From positions 1 to 64,000 of the forward strand of contig JAUCBJ010001123.1 in the NCBI GenBank assembly GCA_032718475.1: a stretch of DNA of 64,000 nt, in the 5' to 3' direction. The stretch comes from Nemertoderma westbladi (taxonomy: Eukaryota; Xenacoelomorpha; Nemertodermatida; Nemertodermatidae). The position numbers and the translations under genes are program-made. Positions 28,912 to 42,500 of this stretch are shown in pieces (the stretch's first letter is position 1; the number at the start of each line of letters is the position of its first letter). The notes under the pieces were generated by a model. It had not been told where the DNA came from. It made no database searches and saw only the letters and a list, made by a program, of their open reading frames with translations.

Positions 28912-30810
28912 TATAGAATTATATTCCCTAAATGCCGTGGATTTTCAAAATTTTATTTTATTCGAATTAACTTTGTAAAAGATTACTTTGAGTCCTCATT
29001 TGTATTTATTATATCTATTGTACGACCTTTAGTCAAGTGGTTCAGTAGCTCAGTCGGTAGAGCGTTGGAAATTATATGTGTAGTAGGTATTGAGTTCGAA
29101 TCCTAGTAAGTGCGAATTATTTTTTGTGCAGAATTTCAACTCATTTAAATTGACCGCTACAAATTAAATTGCATTTGTTTGTACCTAGATTAACCAATGA
29201 GACTGCAGTTATTAGATTGTAACCAATGTCGTGCAAGTTATATATTAGCTGGACCAATAGCTATCTTTAAAAACCTGTTAGAACCTATAGAACAATCGAG
29301 AATTTTCTCGATTGATTGCAGCACAAATTTGCTATATAAAGGTGCGATTTGTTCATTAGTTATCTATCTTTATTCATTCTAATCTTCTGTATTATTCAAT
29401 ATTGTTTATTCTGTCATTAGTTTCGGATTACATTTTGTATTATTATCTGCAATAAATTCAGAAATACCGCTATATGCTTTTCTTTTCACCATGATTCACT
29501 ACGGTGAACACCTTTAGGAACAGGATGGCCGGCTAGAGATCGGGCCGCAGCAATGAACGAGAACATCACGGGAATGTAGACAAGAGACAACCCGCAATAC
29601 CATCTCAGTTATTCGCCCATCGCCTGAAAGGTTAGACAGCGTTCGACGCCTTGCTACCTAAGCGTAAGACCAAAGATCAAAGGTAGAAGTAGTGGCACGC
29701 TGAGAGCCTAAAATTACATCTTAGGGACTGTACTGTCTTGATTCAGGAAAACCCACAGTAGACCTTCACATTCCTACGGGGGAGGGAGAGAGAGCAGGCA
29801 GATACTAGTACGCAGATAGGACGTAGGCACACCGGTACGAAGCATACACATTGGTAGGGTGCAGCAAACTGTACGCCTAACTCTTGCTAAGTGCAGGTGC
29901 ATCTGTGACTATTTGCAGTACAACAGTGTCCATTGCATTAGAACTTGTAGGCTAGGGGGGTTGCTGTGTTTTCACCTGAATTGGGATTGTACCGTTCAGG
30001 CGGTAGGGCAGTTTACAACTAGGCGCAAATAAATTGAGGCTATTAGGGATATACTAACATCTATCGTGTCCCCGCCAACGCCCTGATAGGAAGTTACCCA
30101 GCCTACCTAGGTGACTAAAATTCTAGATAGGACGCCAGGATAGCTATTAGTAACAGTACGCCTACTGTAGTAAACTAACACATTTCTTCTTAGTATTAGG
30201 GGCCTGGTAAATTAAAATTGCCGAATTCTGGGCGTAGCATTAACCTTATGCCTGAATTTGAGTCCTGGAAATACGCAAGAGGGGAAGGAACCTTATCATT
30301 CGTGAGTATTGGACCTACAAGTTACAAAATTAGAATATTCGTAAAATGCACACCGTACCCAGTAATTATATATGTGAAGGAGCAAAACTGCTTTGACTGT
30401 TCAGAATTAACACACGCGCGCGTTAGAAATTATTTACACCTCAAAATATATAAAATTAACTTTCGTCCTTACTGTGCTTTGCCCGCTAGTTGGACATCTC
30501 CAAATCTCTGCCTCTGTACCTAGCTAGCGTCCCTTTCGCCCAACCATATAAATCACACCGCGGCAAAGTATACGAGCCCTTTAGTCCGTCAGTGAGTCAG
30601 CCTGATTTTAGGATTCGCTGCGCGGGATTTTGTTTTATCGAAGTTTGTCTGCTCGTAGACTGTTTTCTGCCTCAACGGTTATAAGAGATCGATACTGCAA
30701 TATATTCGCTTACTTAGAGTTTACTGTTTTGGTGAGAAGGTCGGATTTATGATTTGATTCACAAACTTTACAGTAGGATATTGCAGGTATTGTTACTGTC
30801 TCTTCGAATA
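28912..30810 (+). mobile_element. 3' LTR of element B (1899 bp)
   Basis: Same length as the 5' LTR, with about eight substitutions and no gaps. TTAAT follows at 30811-30815. Its last 340 bp are copied again at 31870-32209 by a later tandem duplication. Confidence 0.93.
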
Positions 30811-33266
30811 TTAATACTATGGAGACTGTTACGCTGTAAGGCTGAATGTTTACTCAGCTTAATAATGATTCTCCATAAGGCTAACTAAATAGTTTGAAAT
30901 ATAAAAATCTGTTATAATATAATAATAATATAATTGTTGTATTTAATTAATATCGTGGTTTACATTGAACAGTGTAAATTGTTAATCGCGGCTTACATTG
31001 AAACATCTGAACTTGTTTTATTTATTACAAAAATATGAACGAATTTGTCTTATCACTTCTTGTGCGCGATTGTATTGAATTCATGATAACTGCTGTTATT
31101 ATTATATTAATCAATTGACACCTCGACTCCTCTCTGACTACTCTATCCGATAGAAAAAAATAATCATTTCGTTAACTGCTCTCTACTATAATCACAACAG
31201 CTTTTATAATTCATTAGAGGATTACAACATAATAATTGTAAAACGGATTCAATTCCCTACACCATGGGACCAGTGGCATTTTACAATTATAGTTGGCGAT
31301 GCGAGATTAACAATAATAATCTCGCCTCATAACCAACTCGGGGGGGGGGGGGCGACACACGCCCTAAGCCAGAGAGAGAGGTGAGAGGTCAAACCACCTC
31401 AGAGGGACAACCCAGCTAGCGAGGCTAGCACCAGGGAGTAACACCTACAGGGAATGGCGATGTGACAATTAGTATATAAGCCAATAGCGGGCAGGGAAGC
31501 ACGTGGGGAAGGACAGGAGGGCATCCATTGGGTACCAAAGGTCACAGTAGCGTAGAGGTAAAACCAATATGTATCAACCATATAGTTACTCTGATTACTG
31601 ATTTACCGGTCAGTTCATTATCACACAGTTGCGGACCGGCATAGTTTTGACCGTCATTTCATATGTGCTGCTGTCATCAGTCATTTCATATGTGCTGCTG
31701 TCGTCATTCATGCTATACTGATTATTGTTACTATACCTGTATACATCTGACTGTGCTATTATATCTGAGATTATTAATACTGAGAAACAAACTCTGTTAT
31801 TTTCCCCAAAGGCCTTCGGCCAAAGATATTAGCTCAGTAGCCCAGCAGCCAAGTGATGCGTACAATCTTACTGTGCTTTGCCCGCTAGTTGGACATCTCC
31901 AAATCTCTGCCTCTGTACCTAGCTAGCGTCCCTTTCGCCCAACCATATAAATCACACCGCGGCAAAGTATACGAGCCCTTTAGTCCGTCAGTGAGTCAGC
32001 CTGATTTTAGGATTCGCTGCGCGGGATTTTGTTTTATCGAAGTTTGTCTGCTCGTAGACTGTTTTCTGCCTCAACGGTTATAAGAGATCGATACTGCAAT
32101 ATATTCGCTTACTTAGAGTTTACTGTTTTGGTGAGAAGGTCGGATTTATGATTTGATTCACAAACTTTACAGTAGGATATTGCAGGTATTGTTACTGTCT
32201 CTTCGAATATTAATACTATGGAGACTGTTACGCTGTAAGGCTGAATGTTTACTCAGCTTAATAATGATTCTCCATAAGGCTAACTAAATAGTTTGAAATA
32301 TAAAAATCTGTTATAATATAATAATAATATAATTGTTGTATTTAATTAATATCGTGGTTTACATTGAACAGTGTAAATTGTTAATCGCGGCTTACATTGA
32401 AACATCTGAACTTGTTTTATTTATTACAAAAATATGAACGAATTTGTCTTATCACTTCTTGTGCGCGATTGTATTGAATTCATGATAACTGCTGTTATTA
32501 TTATATTAATCAATTGACACCTCGACTCCTCTCTGACTACTCTATCCGATAGAAAAAAATAATCATTTCGTTAACTGCTCTCTACTATAATCACAACAGC
32601 TTTTATAATTCATTAGAGGATTACAACATAATAATTGTAAAACGGATTCAATTCCCTACACCATGGGACCAGTGGCATTTTACAATTATAGTTGGCGATG
32701 CGAGATTAACAATAATAATCTCGCCTCATAACCAACTCGGGGGGGGGGGCGACACACGCCCTAAGCCAGAGAGAGAGGTGAGAGGTCAAACCACCTCAGA
32801 GGGACAACCCAGCTAGCGAGGCTAGCACCAGGGAGTAACACCTACAGGGAATGGCGATGTGACAATTAGTATATAAGCCAATAGCGGGCAGGGAAGCACG
32901 TGGGGAAGGACAGGAGGGCATCCATTGGGTACCAAAGGTCACAGTAGCGTAGAGGTAAAACCAATATGTATCAACCATATAGTTACTCTGATTACTGATT
33001 TACCGGTCAGTTCATTATCACACAGTTGCGGACCGGCATAGTTTTGACCGTCATTTCATATGTGCTGCTGTCATCAGTCATTTCATATGTGCTGCTGTCG
33101 TCATTCATGCTATACTGATTATTGTTACTATACCTGTATACATCTGACTGTGCTATTATATCTGAGATTATTAATACTGAGAAACAAACTCTGTTATTTT
33201 CCCCAAAGGCCTTCGGCCAAAGATATTAGCTCAGTAGCCCAGCAGCCAAGTGATGCGTACAATCTT
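30471..33266 (+). repeat. 1.4-kb tandem duplication across the LTR and flank
   Basis: 30471-31869 and 31870-33266 are nearly identical; the visible difference is a G run of 13 against 11 (near 31340 and 32739). The unit starts inside the 3' LTR, crosses the TTAAT duplication and ends inside a tRNA-like sequence. CTTAC is shared at both breakpoints, so microhomology-mediated duplication is likely. The small open frames inside are also duplicated and have no gene features. Confidence 0.92.
31870..32209 (+). mobile_element. Partial third LTR copy
   Basis: The last 340 bp of the element B LTR, carried by the tandem duplication and followed by TTAAT again at 32210-32214. Confidence 0.9.
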
Positions 33267-33294
33267 ACCCGGTTGGTATCTCAGACTCGATCCC
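33227..33294 (+). promoter_or_regulatory. tRNA-derived SINE-like head
   Basis: A box TAGCTCAGTAG (33227-33237) and B box GACTCGATCCC (33284-33294) are joined by AAGTGAT and ACCCGGTTGG words typical of tRNA-related SINEs. It does not fold into a full tRNA. The other duplication copy keeps only the A-box half, near 31830-31869. Confidence 0.5.
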
Positions 33295-33299
33295 GTCAC

Positions 33300-33580
33300 A
33301 ATAATTATAGTTTGAAGTTGTCTAGAAAATGGAATTAGAAATACTAATTTATTATCAAACAGAACAAAAAGCTTTTACTTGACTCGTACTGTCTCCTATG
33401 ACTTGCTTCACGGGCTGCTAGGCCCATCTCTAGTAAAATAGCTATTTATAACCAAAAAATAATTATTCCCACCCCAAACAATACTTATCAAACATTATAA
33501 TAATTCATGCGCCAAATATGATATGTTTCCTACAAAATTTTATGGGAAATTCATTCATTGAACTTCATCCGCCATACAAA
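33300..33580. other. Flank of the 30-bp satellite, no gene seen
   Basis: AT-rich unique sequence with no ORF or RNA gene. Confidence 0.4.
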
Positions 33581-36500
33581 TATTTATTAGAAGACCTTTA
33601 GGACTTCTTATATTTATTAGAAGACCTTTAGGACTTCTTATATTTATTAGAAGACCGTCAGGACTTCTTATATTTATTAGAAGACCGTTTGGACTTCTTA
33701 TATTTATTAGAAGACCTTTAGGACTTCTTATATTTATTAGAAGACCGTTAGGACTTCTTATATTTATTAGAAGACCGTTAGGACTTCTTACATTTATTAG
33801 AAGACCGTTAGGACTTCTTATATTTATTAGAAGACCGTTAGGACTTCTTATATTTATTAGAAGACCGTTAGGACTTCTTATATTTATTAGAAGACCTTTA
33901 GGACTTCTTATATTTATTAGAAGACCGTTAGGACTTCTTATATTTATTAGAAGACCGTCAGGACTTCTTATATTTATTAGAAGACCGTTAGGACTTCTTA
34001 TATTTATTAGTAGACCGTTAGGACTTCTTATATGTATTAGAAGACCGTTAGGACTTCTTATATTTATTAGAAGACCGTTAGGACTTCTTATATTTATTAG
34101 AAGACCGTTAGGACTTCTTACATTTATTCGAAGACCGTTAGGACTTCTTATATTTATTAGAAGACCGTTAGGACTTCTTATATTTATTAGAAGACCGTTA
34201 GGACTTCTTACATTTATTCGAAGACCGTTAGGACTTCTTATATTTATTAGAAGACCTTTAGGACTTCTTATATTTATTAGAAGACCGTTAGGACTTCTTA
34301 TATTTATTAGAAGACCGTCAGGACTTCTTATATTTATTCGAAGACCGTTAGGACTTCTTATATTTATTAGAAGACCTTTAGGACTTCTTATATTTATTAG
34401 AAGACCGTTAGGACTTCTTATATTTATTCGAAGACCGTTAGGACTTCTTATATTTATTAGAAGACCTTTAGGACTTCTTATATTTATTAGAAGACCGTTA
34501 GGACTTCTTATATTTATTAGAAGACCGTTAGGACTTCTTATATTTATTAGAAGACCGTTAGGACTTCTTATATTTATTAGAAGACCGTTAGGACTTCTTA
34601 TATTTATTAGAAGACCTTTAGGACTTCTTATATTTATTAGAATACCGTTAGGACTTCTTATATTTATTAGAAGACCTTTAGGACTTCTTATATTTATTAG
34701 AAGACCGTTAGGACTTCTTATATTTATTCGAAGACCGTTAGGACTTCTTATATTTATTAGAAGACCTTTAGGACTTCTTATATTTATTAGAAGACCGTTA
34801 GGACTTCTTATATTTATTAGAAGACCGTTAGGACTTCTTACATTTATTATAAGACCGTTAGGACTTCTTATATTTATTAGAAGACCGTTAGGACTTCTTA
34901 TATTTATTCGAAGACCGTTAGGACTTCTTACATTTATTATAAGACCGTTAGGACTTCTTATATTTAGTAGAAGACCGTTAGAACTTCTTATATTTATTAG
35001 AAGACCGTTAGGACTTCTTATATTTATTCGAAGAATGTTAGGACTTCTTATATTTATTCGAAGACCGTTCGGACTTCTTATATTTATTAGAAGACCGTTA
35101 GGACTTCTTATATTTATTAGAAGACCGTCAGGACTTCTTATATTTATTCGAAGAATGTTAGGACTTCTTATATTTATTCGAAGAATGTTAGGACTTCTTA
35201 TATTTATTAGAAGACCTTTAGGACTTCTTATATTTATTAGAATACCGTTAGGACTTCTTATATTTATTAGAAGACCGTTAGGACTTCTTATATTTATTAG
35301 AAGACCGTTAGGACTTCTTATATTTATTCGAAGACCGTTAGGACTTCTTACATTTATTATAAGACCGTTAGGACTTCTTATATTTAGTAGAAGACCGTTA
35401 GAACTTCTTATATTTATTAGAAGACCGTTAGGACTTCTTATATTTATTAGAAGACCTTTAGGACTTCTTATATTTATTAGAATACCGTTAGGACTTCTTA
35501 TATTTATTAGAAGACCGTTAGGACTTCTTATATTTATTAGAAGACCGTTAGGACTTCTTACATTTATTATAAGACCGTTAGGACTTCTTATATTTATTAG
35601 AAGACCGTTAGGACTTCTTATATTTATTAGAAGACCGTTAGGACTTCTTATATTTATTAGAAGACCGTTAGGACTTCTTATATTTATTAGAAGACCGTTA
35701 GGACTTCTTACATTTATTATAAGACCGTTAGGACTTCTTATATTTATTAGAAGACCGTTAGGACTTCTTATATTTATTAGAAGACCGTTAGGACTTCTTA
35801 TATTTATTAGAAGACCGTTAGGACTTCTTATATTTATTAGAAGACCGTTAGGACTTCTTATATTTATTAGAAGACCGTTAGGACTTCTTATATTTATTAA
35901 AAGACCGTTAGGACTTCTTATATTTATTCGAAGACCGTTAGGACTTCTTATATTTATTAGGAGACCGTTAGGACTTCTTATATTTATTAGAAGACCGTTA
36001 GGACTTCTTATATTTATTAGAAGACCGTTAGGACTTCTTATATTTATTAGAAGACCTTTAGGACTTCTTATATTTATTAGAAGACCGTTAGGACTTCTTA
36101 TATTTATTAGAAGACCGTCAGGACTTCTTATATTTATTAGAAGACCGTTAGGACTTCTTATATTTATTAGTAGACCGTTAGGACTTCTTATATGTATTAG
36201 AAGACCGTTAGGACTTCTTATATTTATTAGAAGACCGTTAGGACTTCTTATATTTATTAGAAGACCGTTAGGACTTCTTACATTTATTCGAAGACCGTTA
36301 GGACTTCTTATATTTATTAGAAGACCGTTAGGACTTCTTATATTTATTAGAAGACCGTTAGGACTTCTTACATTTATTCGAAGACCGTTAGGACTTCTTA
36401 TATTTATTAGAAGACCTTTAGGACTTCTTATATTTATTAGAAGACCGTTAGGACTTCTTATATTTATTAGAAGACCGTCAGGACTTCTTATATTTATTCG

Positions 36501-39500
36501 AAGACCGTTAGGACTTCTTATATTTATTAGAAGACCTTTAGGACTTCTTATATTTATTAGAAGACCGTTAGGACTTCTTATATTTATTCGAAGACCGTTA
36601 GGACTTCTTATATTTATTAGAAGACCTTTAGGACTTCTTATATTTATTAGAAGACCGTTAGGACTTCTTATATTTATTAGAAGACCGTTAGGACTTCTTA
36701 TATTTATTAGAAGACCGTTAGGACTTCTTATATTTATTAGAAGACCGTTAGGACTTCTTATATTTATTAGAAGACCTTTAGGACTTCTTATATTTATTAG
36801 AATACCGTTAGGACTTCTTATATTTATTAGAAGACCTTTAGGACTTCTTATATTTATTAGAAGACCGTTAGGACTTCTTATATTTATTCGAAGACCGTTA
36901 GGACTTCTTATATTTATTAGAAGACCTTTAGGACTTCTTATATTTATTAGAAGACCGTTAGGACTTCTTATATTTATTAGAAGACCGTTAGGACTTCTTA
37001 CATTTATTATAAGACCGTTAGGACTTCTTATATTTATTAGAAGACCGTTAGGACTTCTTATATTTATTCGAAGACCGTTAGGACTTCTTACATTTATTAT
37101 AAGACCGTTAGGACTTCTTATATTTAGTAGAAGACCGTTAGAACTTCTTATATTTATTAGAAGACCGTTAGGACTTCTTATATTTATTCGAAGAATGTTA
37201 GGACTTCTTATATTTATTCGAAGACCGTTCGGACTTCTTATATTTATTAGAAGACCGTTAGGACTTCTTATATTTATTAGAAGACCGTCAGGACTTCTTA
37301 TATTTATTCGAAGAATGTTAGGACTTCTTATATTTATTCGAAGAATGTTAGGACTTCTTATATTTATTAGAAGACCTTTAGGACTTCTTATATTTATTAG
37401 AATACCGTTAGGACTTCTTATATTTATTAGAAGACCGTTAGGACTTCTTATATTTATTAGAAGACCGTTAGGACTTCTTATATTTATTCGAAGACCGTTA
37501 GGACTTCTTACATTTATTATAAGACCGTTAGGACTTCTTATATTTAGTAGAAGACCGTTAGAACTTCTTATATTTATTAGAAGACCGTTAGGACTTCTTA
37601 TATTTATTAGAAGACCTTTAGGACTTCTTATATTTATTAGAATACCGTTAGGACTTCTTATATTTATTAGAAGACCGTTAGGACTTCTTATATTTATTAG
37701 AAGACCGTTAGGACTTCTTACATTTATTATAAGACCGTTAGGACTTCTTATATTTATTAGAAGACCGTTAGGACTTCTTATATTTATTAGAAGACCGTTA
37801 GGACTTCTTATATTTATTAGAAGACCGTTAGGACTTCTTATATTTATTAGAAGACCGTTAGGACTTCTTACATTTATTATAAGACCGTTAGGACTTCTTA
37901 TATTTATTAGAAGACCGTTAGGACTTCTTATATTTATTAGAAGACCGTTAGGACTTCTTATATTTATTAGAAGACCGTTAGGACTTCTTATATTTATTAG
38001 AAGACCGTTAGGACTTCTTATATTTATTAGAAGACCGTTAGGACTTCTTATATTTATTAAAAGACCGTTAGGACTTCTTATATTTATTCGAAGACCGTTA
38101 GGACTTCTTATATTTATTAGGAGACCGTTAGGACTTCTTATATTTATTAGAAGACCGTTAGGACTTCTTATATTTATTAGAAGACCGTTAGGACTTCTTA
38201 TATTTATTAGAAGACCTTTAGGACTTCTTATATTTATTAGAAGACCGTTAGGACTTCTTATATTTATTAGAAGACCGTTAGGACTTCTTATATTTGTTAG
38301 AAGACCGTTAGGACTTCTTATATTTATTAGAAGACCGTTAGGACTTCTTATATTTATTCGAAGAATGTTAGGACTTCTTATATTTATTCGAAGAATGTTA
38401 GGACTTCTTATATTTATTAGAAGACCGTTAGGACTTCTTATATTTATTAGAAGACCGTTAGGACTTCTTATATTTATTAGAAGACCGTTAGGACTTCTTA
38501 TATTTATTAGAAGACCGTTAGGACTTCTTATATTTATTAGAAGACCGTTAGGACTTCTTATATTTATTAGAAGACCGTTAGGACTTCTTATATTTATTAG
38601 AAGACCGTTAGGACTTCTTATATTTATTAGAAGACCTTTAGGACTTCTTATATTTATTAGAAGACCGTTAGGACTTCTTATATTTATTAGAAGACCGTTA
38701 GGACTTCTTATATTTATTAGAAGACCGTTAGGACTTCTTATATTTATTAGAAGACCGTTAGGACTTCTTATATTTATTAAAAGACCGTTAGGACTTCTTA
38801 TATTTATTCGAAGACCGTTAGGACTTCTTATATTTATTAGGAGACCGTTAGGACTTCTTATATTTATTAGAAGACCGTTAGGACTTCTTATATTTATTAG
38901 AAGACCGTTAGGACTTCTTATATTTATTAGAAGACCGTTAGGACTTCTTATATTTATTAGAAGACCGTTAGGACTTCTTATATTTATTAGAAGACCGTTA
39001 GGACTTCTTATATTTATTAGAAGACCTTTAGGACTTCTTATATTTATTAGAAGACCGTTAGGACTTCTTATATTTATTAGAAGACCGTTAGGACTTCTTA
39101 TATTTATTAGAAGACCGTTAGGACTTCTTATATTTATTAGAAGACCGTTAGGACTTCTTATATTTATTAAAAGACCGTTAGGACTTCTTATATTTATTAG
39201 AAGACCGTTAGGACTTCTTATATTTATTAGAAGACCGTTAGGACTTCTTATATTTATTAGAAGACCGTTAGGACTTCTTATATTTATTAGAAGACCGTTA
39301 GGACTTCTTATATTTATTAGAAGACCGTTAGGACTTCTTATATTTATTAGAAGACCGTTAGGACTTCTTATATTTATTAGAAGACCGTTAGGACTTCTTA
39401 TATTTATTAGAAGACCGTTAGGACTTCTTATATTTATTAGAAGACCGTTAGGACTTCTTATATTTATTAGAAGACCGTTAGGACTTCTTATATTTATTAG

Positions 39501-42500
39501 AAGACCGTTAGGACTTCTTATATTTATTAGAAGACCGTTAGGACTTCTTATATTTATTAGAAGACCGTTAGGACTTCTTATATTTATTCAAAGACTGTTA
39601 GGACTTCTTATATTTATTAGAAGACCGTTAGGACTTCTTATATTTATTCGAAGACCGTTAGGACTTCTTATATTTATTAGGAGACCGTTAGGACTTCTTA
39701 TATTTATTAGAAGACCGTTAGGACTTCTTATATTTATTAGAAGACCGTTAGGACTTCTTATATTTATTAGAAGACCGTTAGGACTTCTTATATTTATTAG
39801 AAGACCGTTAGGACTTCTTATATTTATTAGAAGACCGTTAGGACTTCTTATATTTATTCGAAGACCGTTAGGACTTCTTATATTTATTAGGAGACCGTTA
39901 GGACTTCTTATATTTATTAGAAGACCGTTAGGACTTCTTATATTTATTAGAAGACCGTTAGGACTTCTTATATTTATTAGAAGACCGTTAGGACTTCTTA
40001 TATTTATTAGAAGACCGTTAGGACTTCTTATATTTATTAGAAGACCGTTAGGACTTCTTATATTTATTAGAAGACCGTTAGGACTTCTTATATTTATTAG
40101 AAGACCGTTAGGACTTCTTATATTTATTAGAAGACCGTTAGGACTTCTTATATTTATTAGAAGACCGTTAGGACTTCTTATATTTATTAAAAGACCGTTA
40201 GGACTTCTTATATTTATTCGAAGACCGTTAGGACTTCTTATATTTATTCGAAGACCGTTAGGACTTCTTATATTTATTCGAAGACCGTTAGGACTTCTTA
40301 TATTTATTAGGAGACCGTTAGGACTTCTTATATTTATTAAAAGACCGTTAGGACTTCTTATATTTATTCGAAGACCGTTAGGACTTCTTATATTTATTAG
40401 AAGACCTTTAGGACTTCTTATATTTATTAGAAGACCGTTAGGACTTCTTATATTTATTAGAAGACCGTTAGGACTTCTTATATTTGTTAGAAGACCGTTA
40501 GGACTTCTTATATTTATTAGAAGACCGTTAGGACTTCTTATATTTATTCGAAGACCGTTAGGACTTCTTATATTTATTAGAAGACCGTTAGGACTTCTTA
40601 TATTCATTAGAAGACCTTTACGACTTCTTATATTTATTAGAATACCGTTAGGACTTCTTATATTTATTAGAAGACCGTTAGGACTTCTTATATGTATTAG
40701 AAGACCGTTAGGACTTCTTATATTTATTAGAAGACCGTTAGGACTTCTTATATTTATTAGAAGACCGTTAGGACTTCTTATATTTGTTAGAAGACCGTTA
40801 GGACTTCTTATATTTATTAGAAGACCGTTAGGACTTCTTACATTTATTAGAAGACCGTTAGGACTTCTTATATTTATTCGAAGAATGTTAGGACTTCTTA
40901 TATTTATTAGAAGACCGTTAGGACTTCTTATATTTATTAGAAGACCGTTAGGACTTCTTATATTTATTAGAAGACCGTTAGGACTTCTTATATTTATTAG
41001 AAGACCGTTAGGACTTCTTATATTTATTAGAAGACCTTTAGGACTTCTTATATTTATTAGAAGACCGATAGGACTTCTTATATGTATTAGAAGACCGTTA
41101 GGACTTGTTATATTTATTAGAAGACCGTTAGGACTTCTTATATTTATTAGAAGACTGTTAGGACTTCTTATATTTATTAGAAGACCTTTAGGACTTCTTA
41201 TATTTATTCGAAGAATGTTAGGACTTCTTATATTTATTCGAAGAATGTTAGGACTTCTTATATTTATTAGAAGACCGTTAGGACTTCTTATATTTATTAT
41301 AAGACCGTTAGGACATCTTATGTTTATTAGAAGACCATTAGAACTTCTTATATTTATTAGAAGACCGTTAGGACTTCTTATATTTATTAGAAGACCGTTA
41401 GGACTTCTTATATTTATTAGAAGACCGTTAGGACTTCTTATATTTATTAGAAGACCTTTAGGACTTCTTATATTTATTCGAAGAATGTTAGGACTTCTTA
41501 TATTTTTTAGAAGACCTTTAGGACTTCTTATATTCATTAGAAGACCTTTACGACTTCTTATATTCATTAGAAGACCTTTACGACTTCTTATATTTATTAG
41601 AAGACCGTTAGGACTTCTTATATTTATTAGAAGACCTTTAGGACTTCTTATATTTATTAGAAGACCGTTAGGACTTCTTATATTTATTAGAAGACCGTTA
41701 GGACTTCTTATATTTATTAGAAGACCGTTAGCACTTCTTATATTTATTAGAATCCCGTTAGGACATCTTATGTTTATTAGAAGACCATTAGAACTTCTTA
41801 TATTTATTCGAAGAATGTTAGGACTTCTTATATTTTTTAGAAGACCTTTAGGACTTCTTATATTCATTAGAAGACCTTTACGACTTCTTATATTCATTAG
41901 AAGACCTTTACGACTTCTTATATTTATTAGAAGACCGTTAGGACTTCTTATATTTATTAGAAGACCTTTAGGACTTCTTATATTTATTAGAAGACCGTTA
42001 GCACTTCTTATATTTATTAGAAGACCGTTAGGACTTCTTATATTTATTAGAAGACCGTTAGGACTTCTTATATTTATTAGAAGACCGTTAGGACTTCTTA
42101 TATTTATTAGAAGACCTTTAGGACTTCTTATATTTATTAGAAGACCGTTAGCACTTCTTATATTTATTAGAAGACCTTTAGGACTTCTTATATTTATTAG
42201 AAGACCGTTAGCACTTCTTATATTTATTAGAAGACCTTTAGGACTTCTTATATTTATTAGAAGACCGTTAGCACTTCTTATATTTATTAGAAGACCGTTA
42301 GGACTTCTTATATTTATTAGAAGACCGTTAGGACTTCTTATATTTATTAGAAGACCGTTAGGACTTCTTATATTTATTATAAGACCGTTAGGACTTCTTA
42401 TATTTATTAGAAGACCGTTAGGACTTCTTATATTTATTCGAAGACCGTTAGGACTTCTTATATTTATTCGAAGAATGTTAGGACTTCTTATATTTATTAG

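Larger units (their letters stand above)
15056..30810 (+). mobile_element. Element B: near-complete BEL/Pao LTR retrotransposon with extra ORF
   Basis: Two 1899-bp LTRs flank gag, pol and a third ORF, for 15,755 bp in all. Target-site duplications TTAAT lie at 15051-15055 and 30811-30815, matching the roughly 5-bp duplication of this superfamily. The LTRs differ by about eight substitutions and no indels (about 0.4%), so the insertion is young. Pol order (protease, RT, RNase H, integrase, C-terminal DUF5641-like) and the RT YVDD place it in BEL/Pao. The gag frame is broken. I could not identify a convincing primer-binding site with TGG right after the 5' LTR. Confidence 0.93.
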
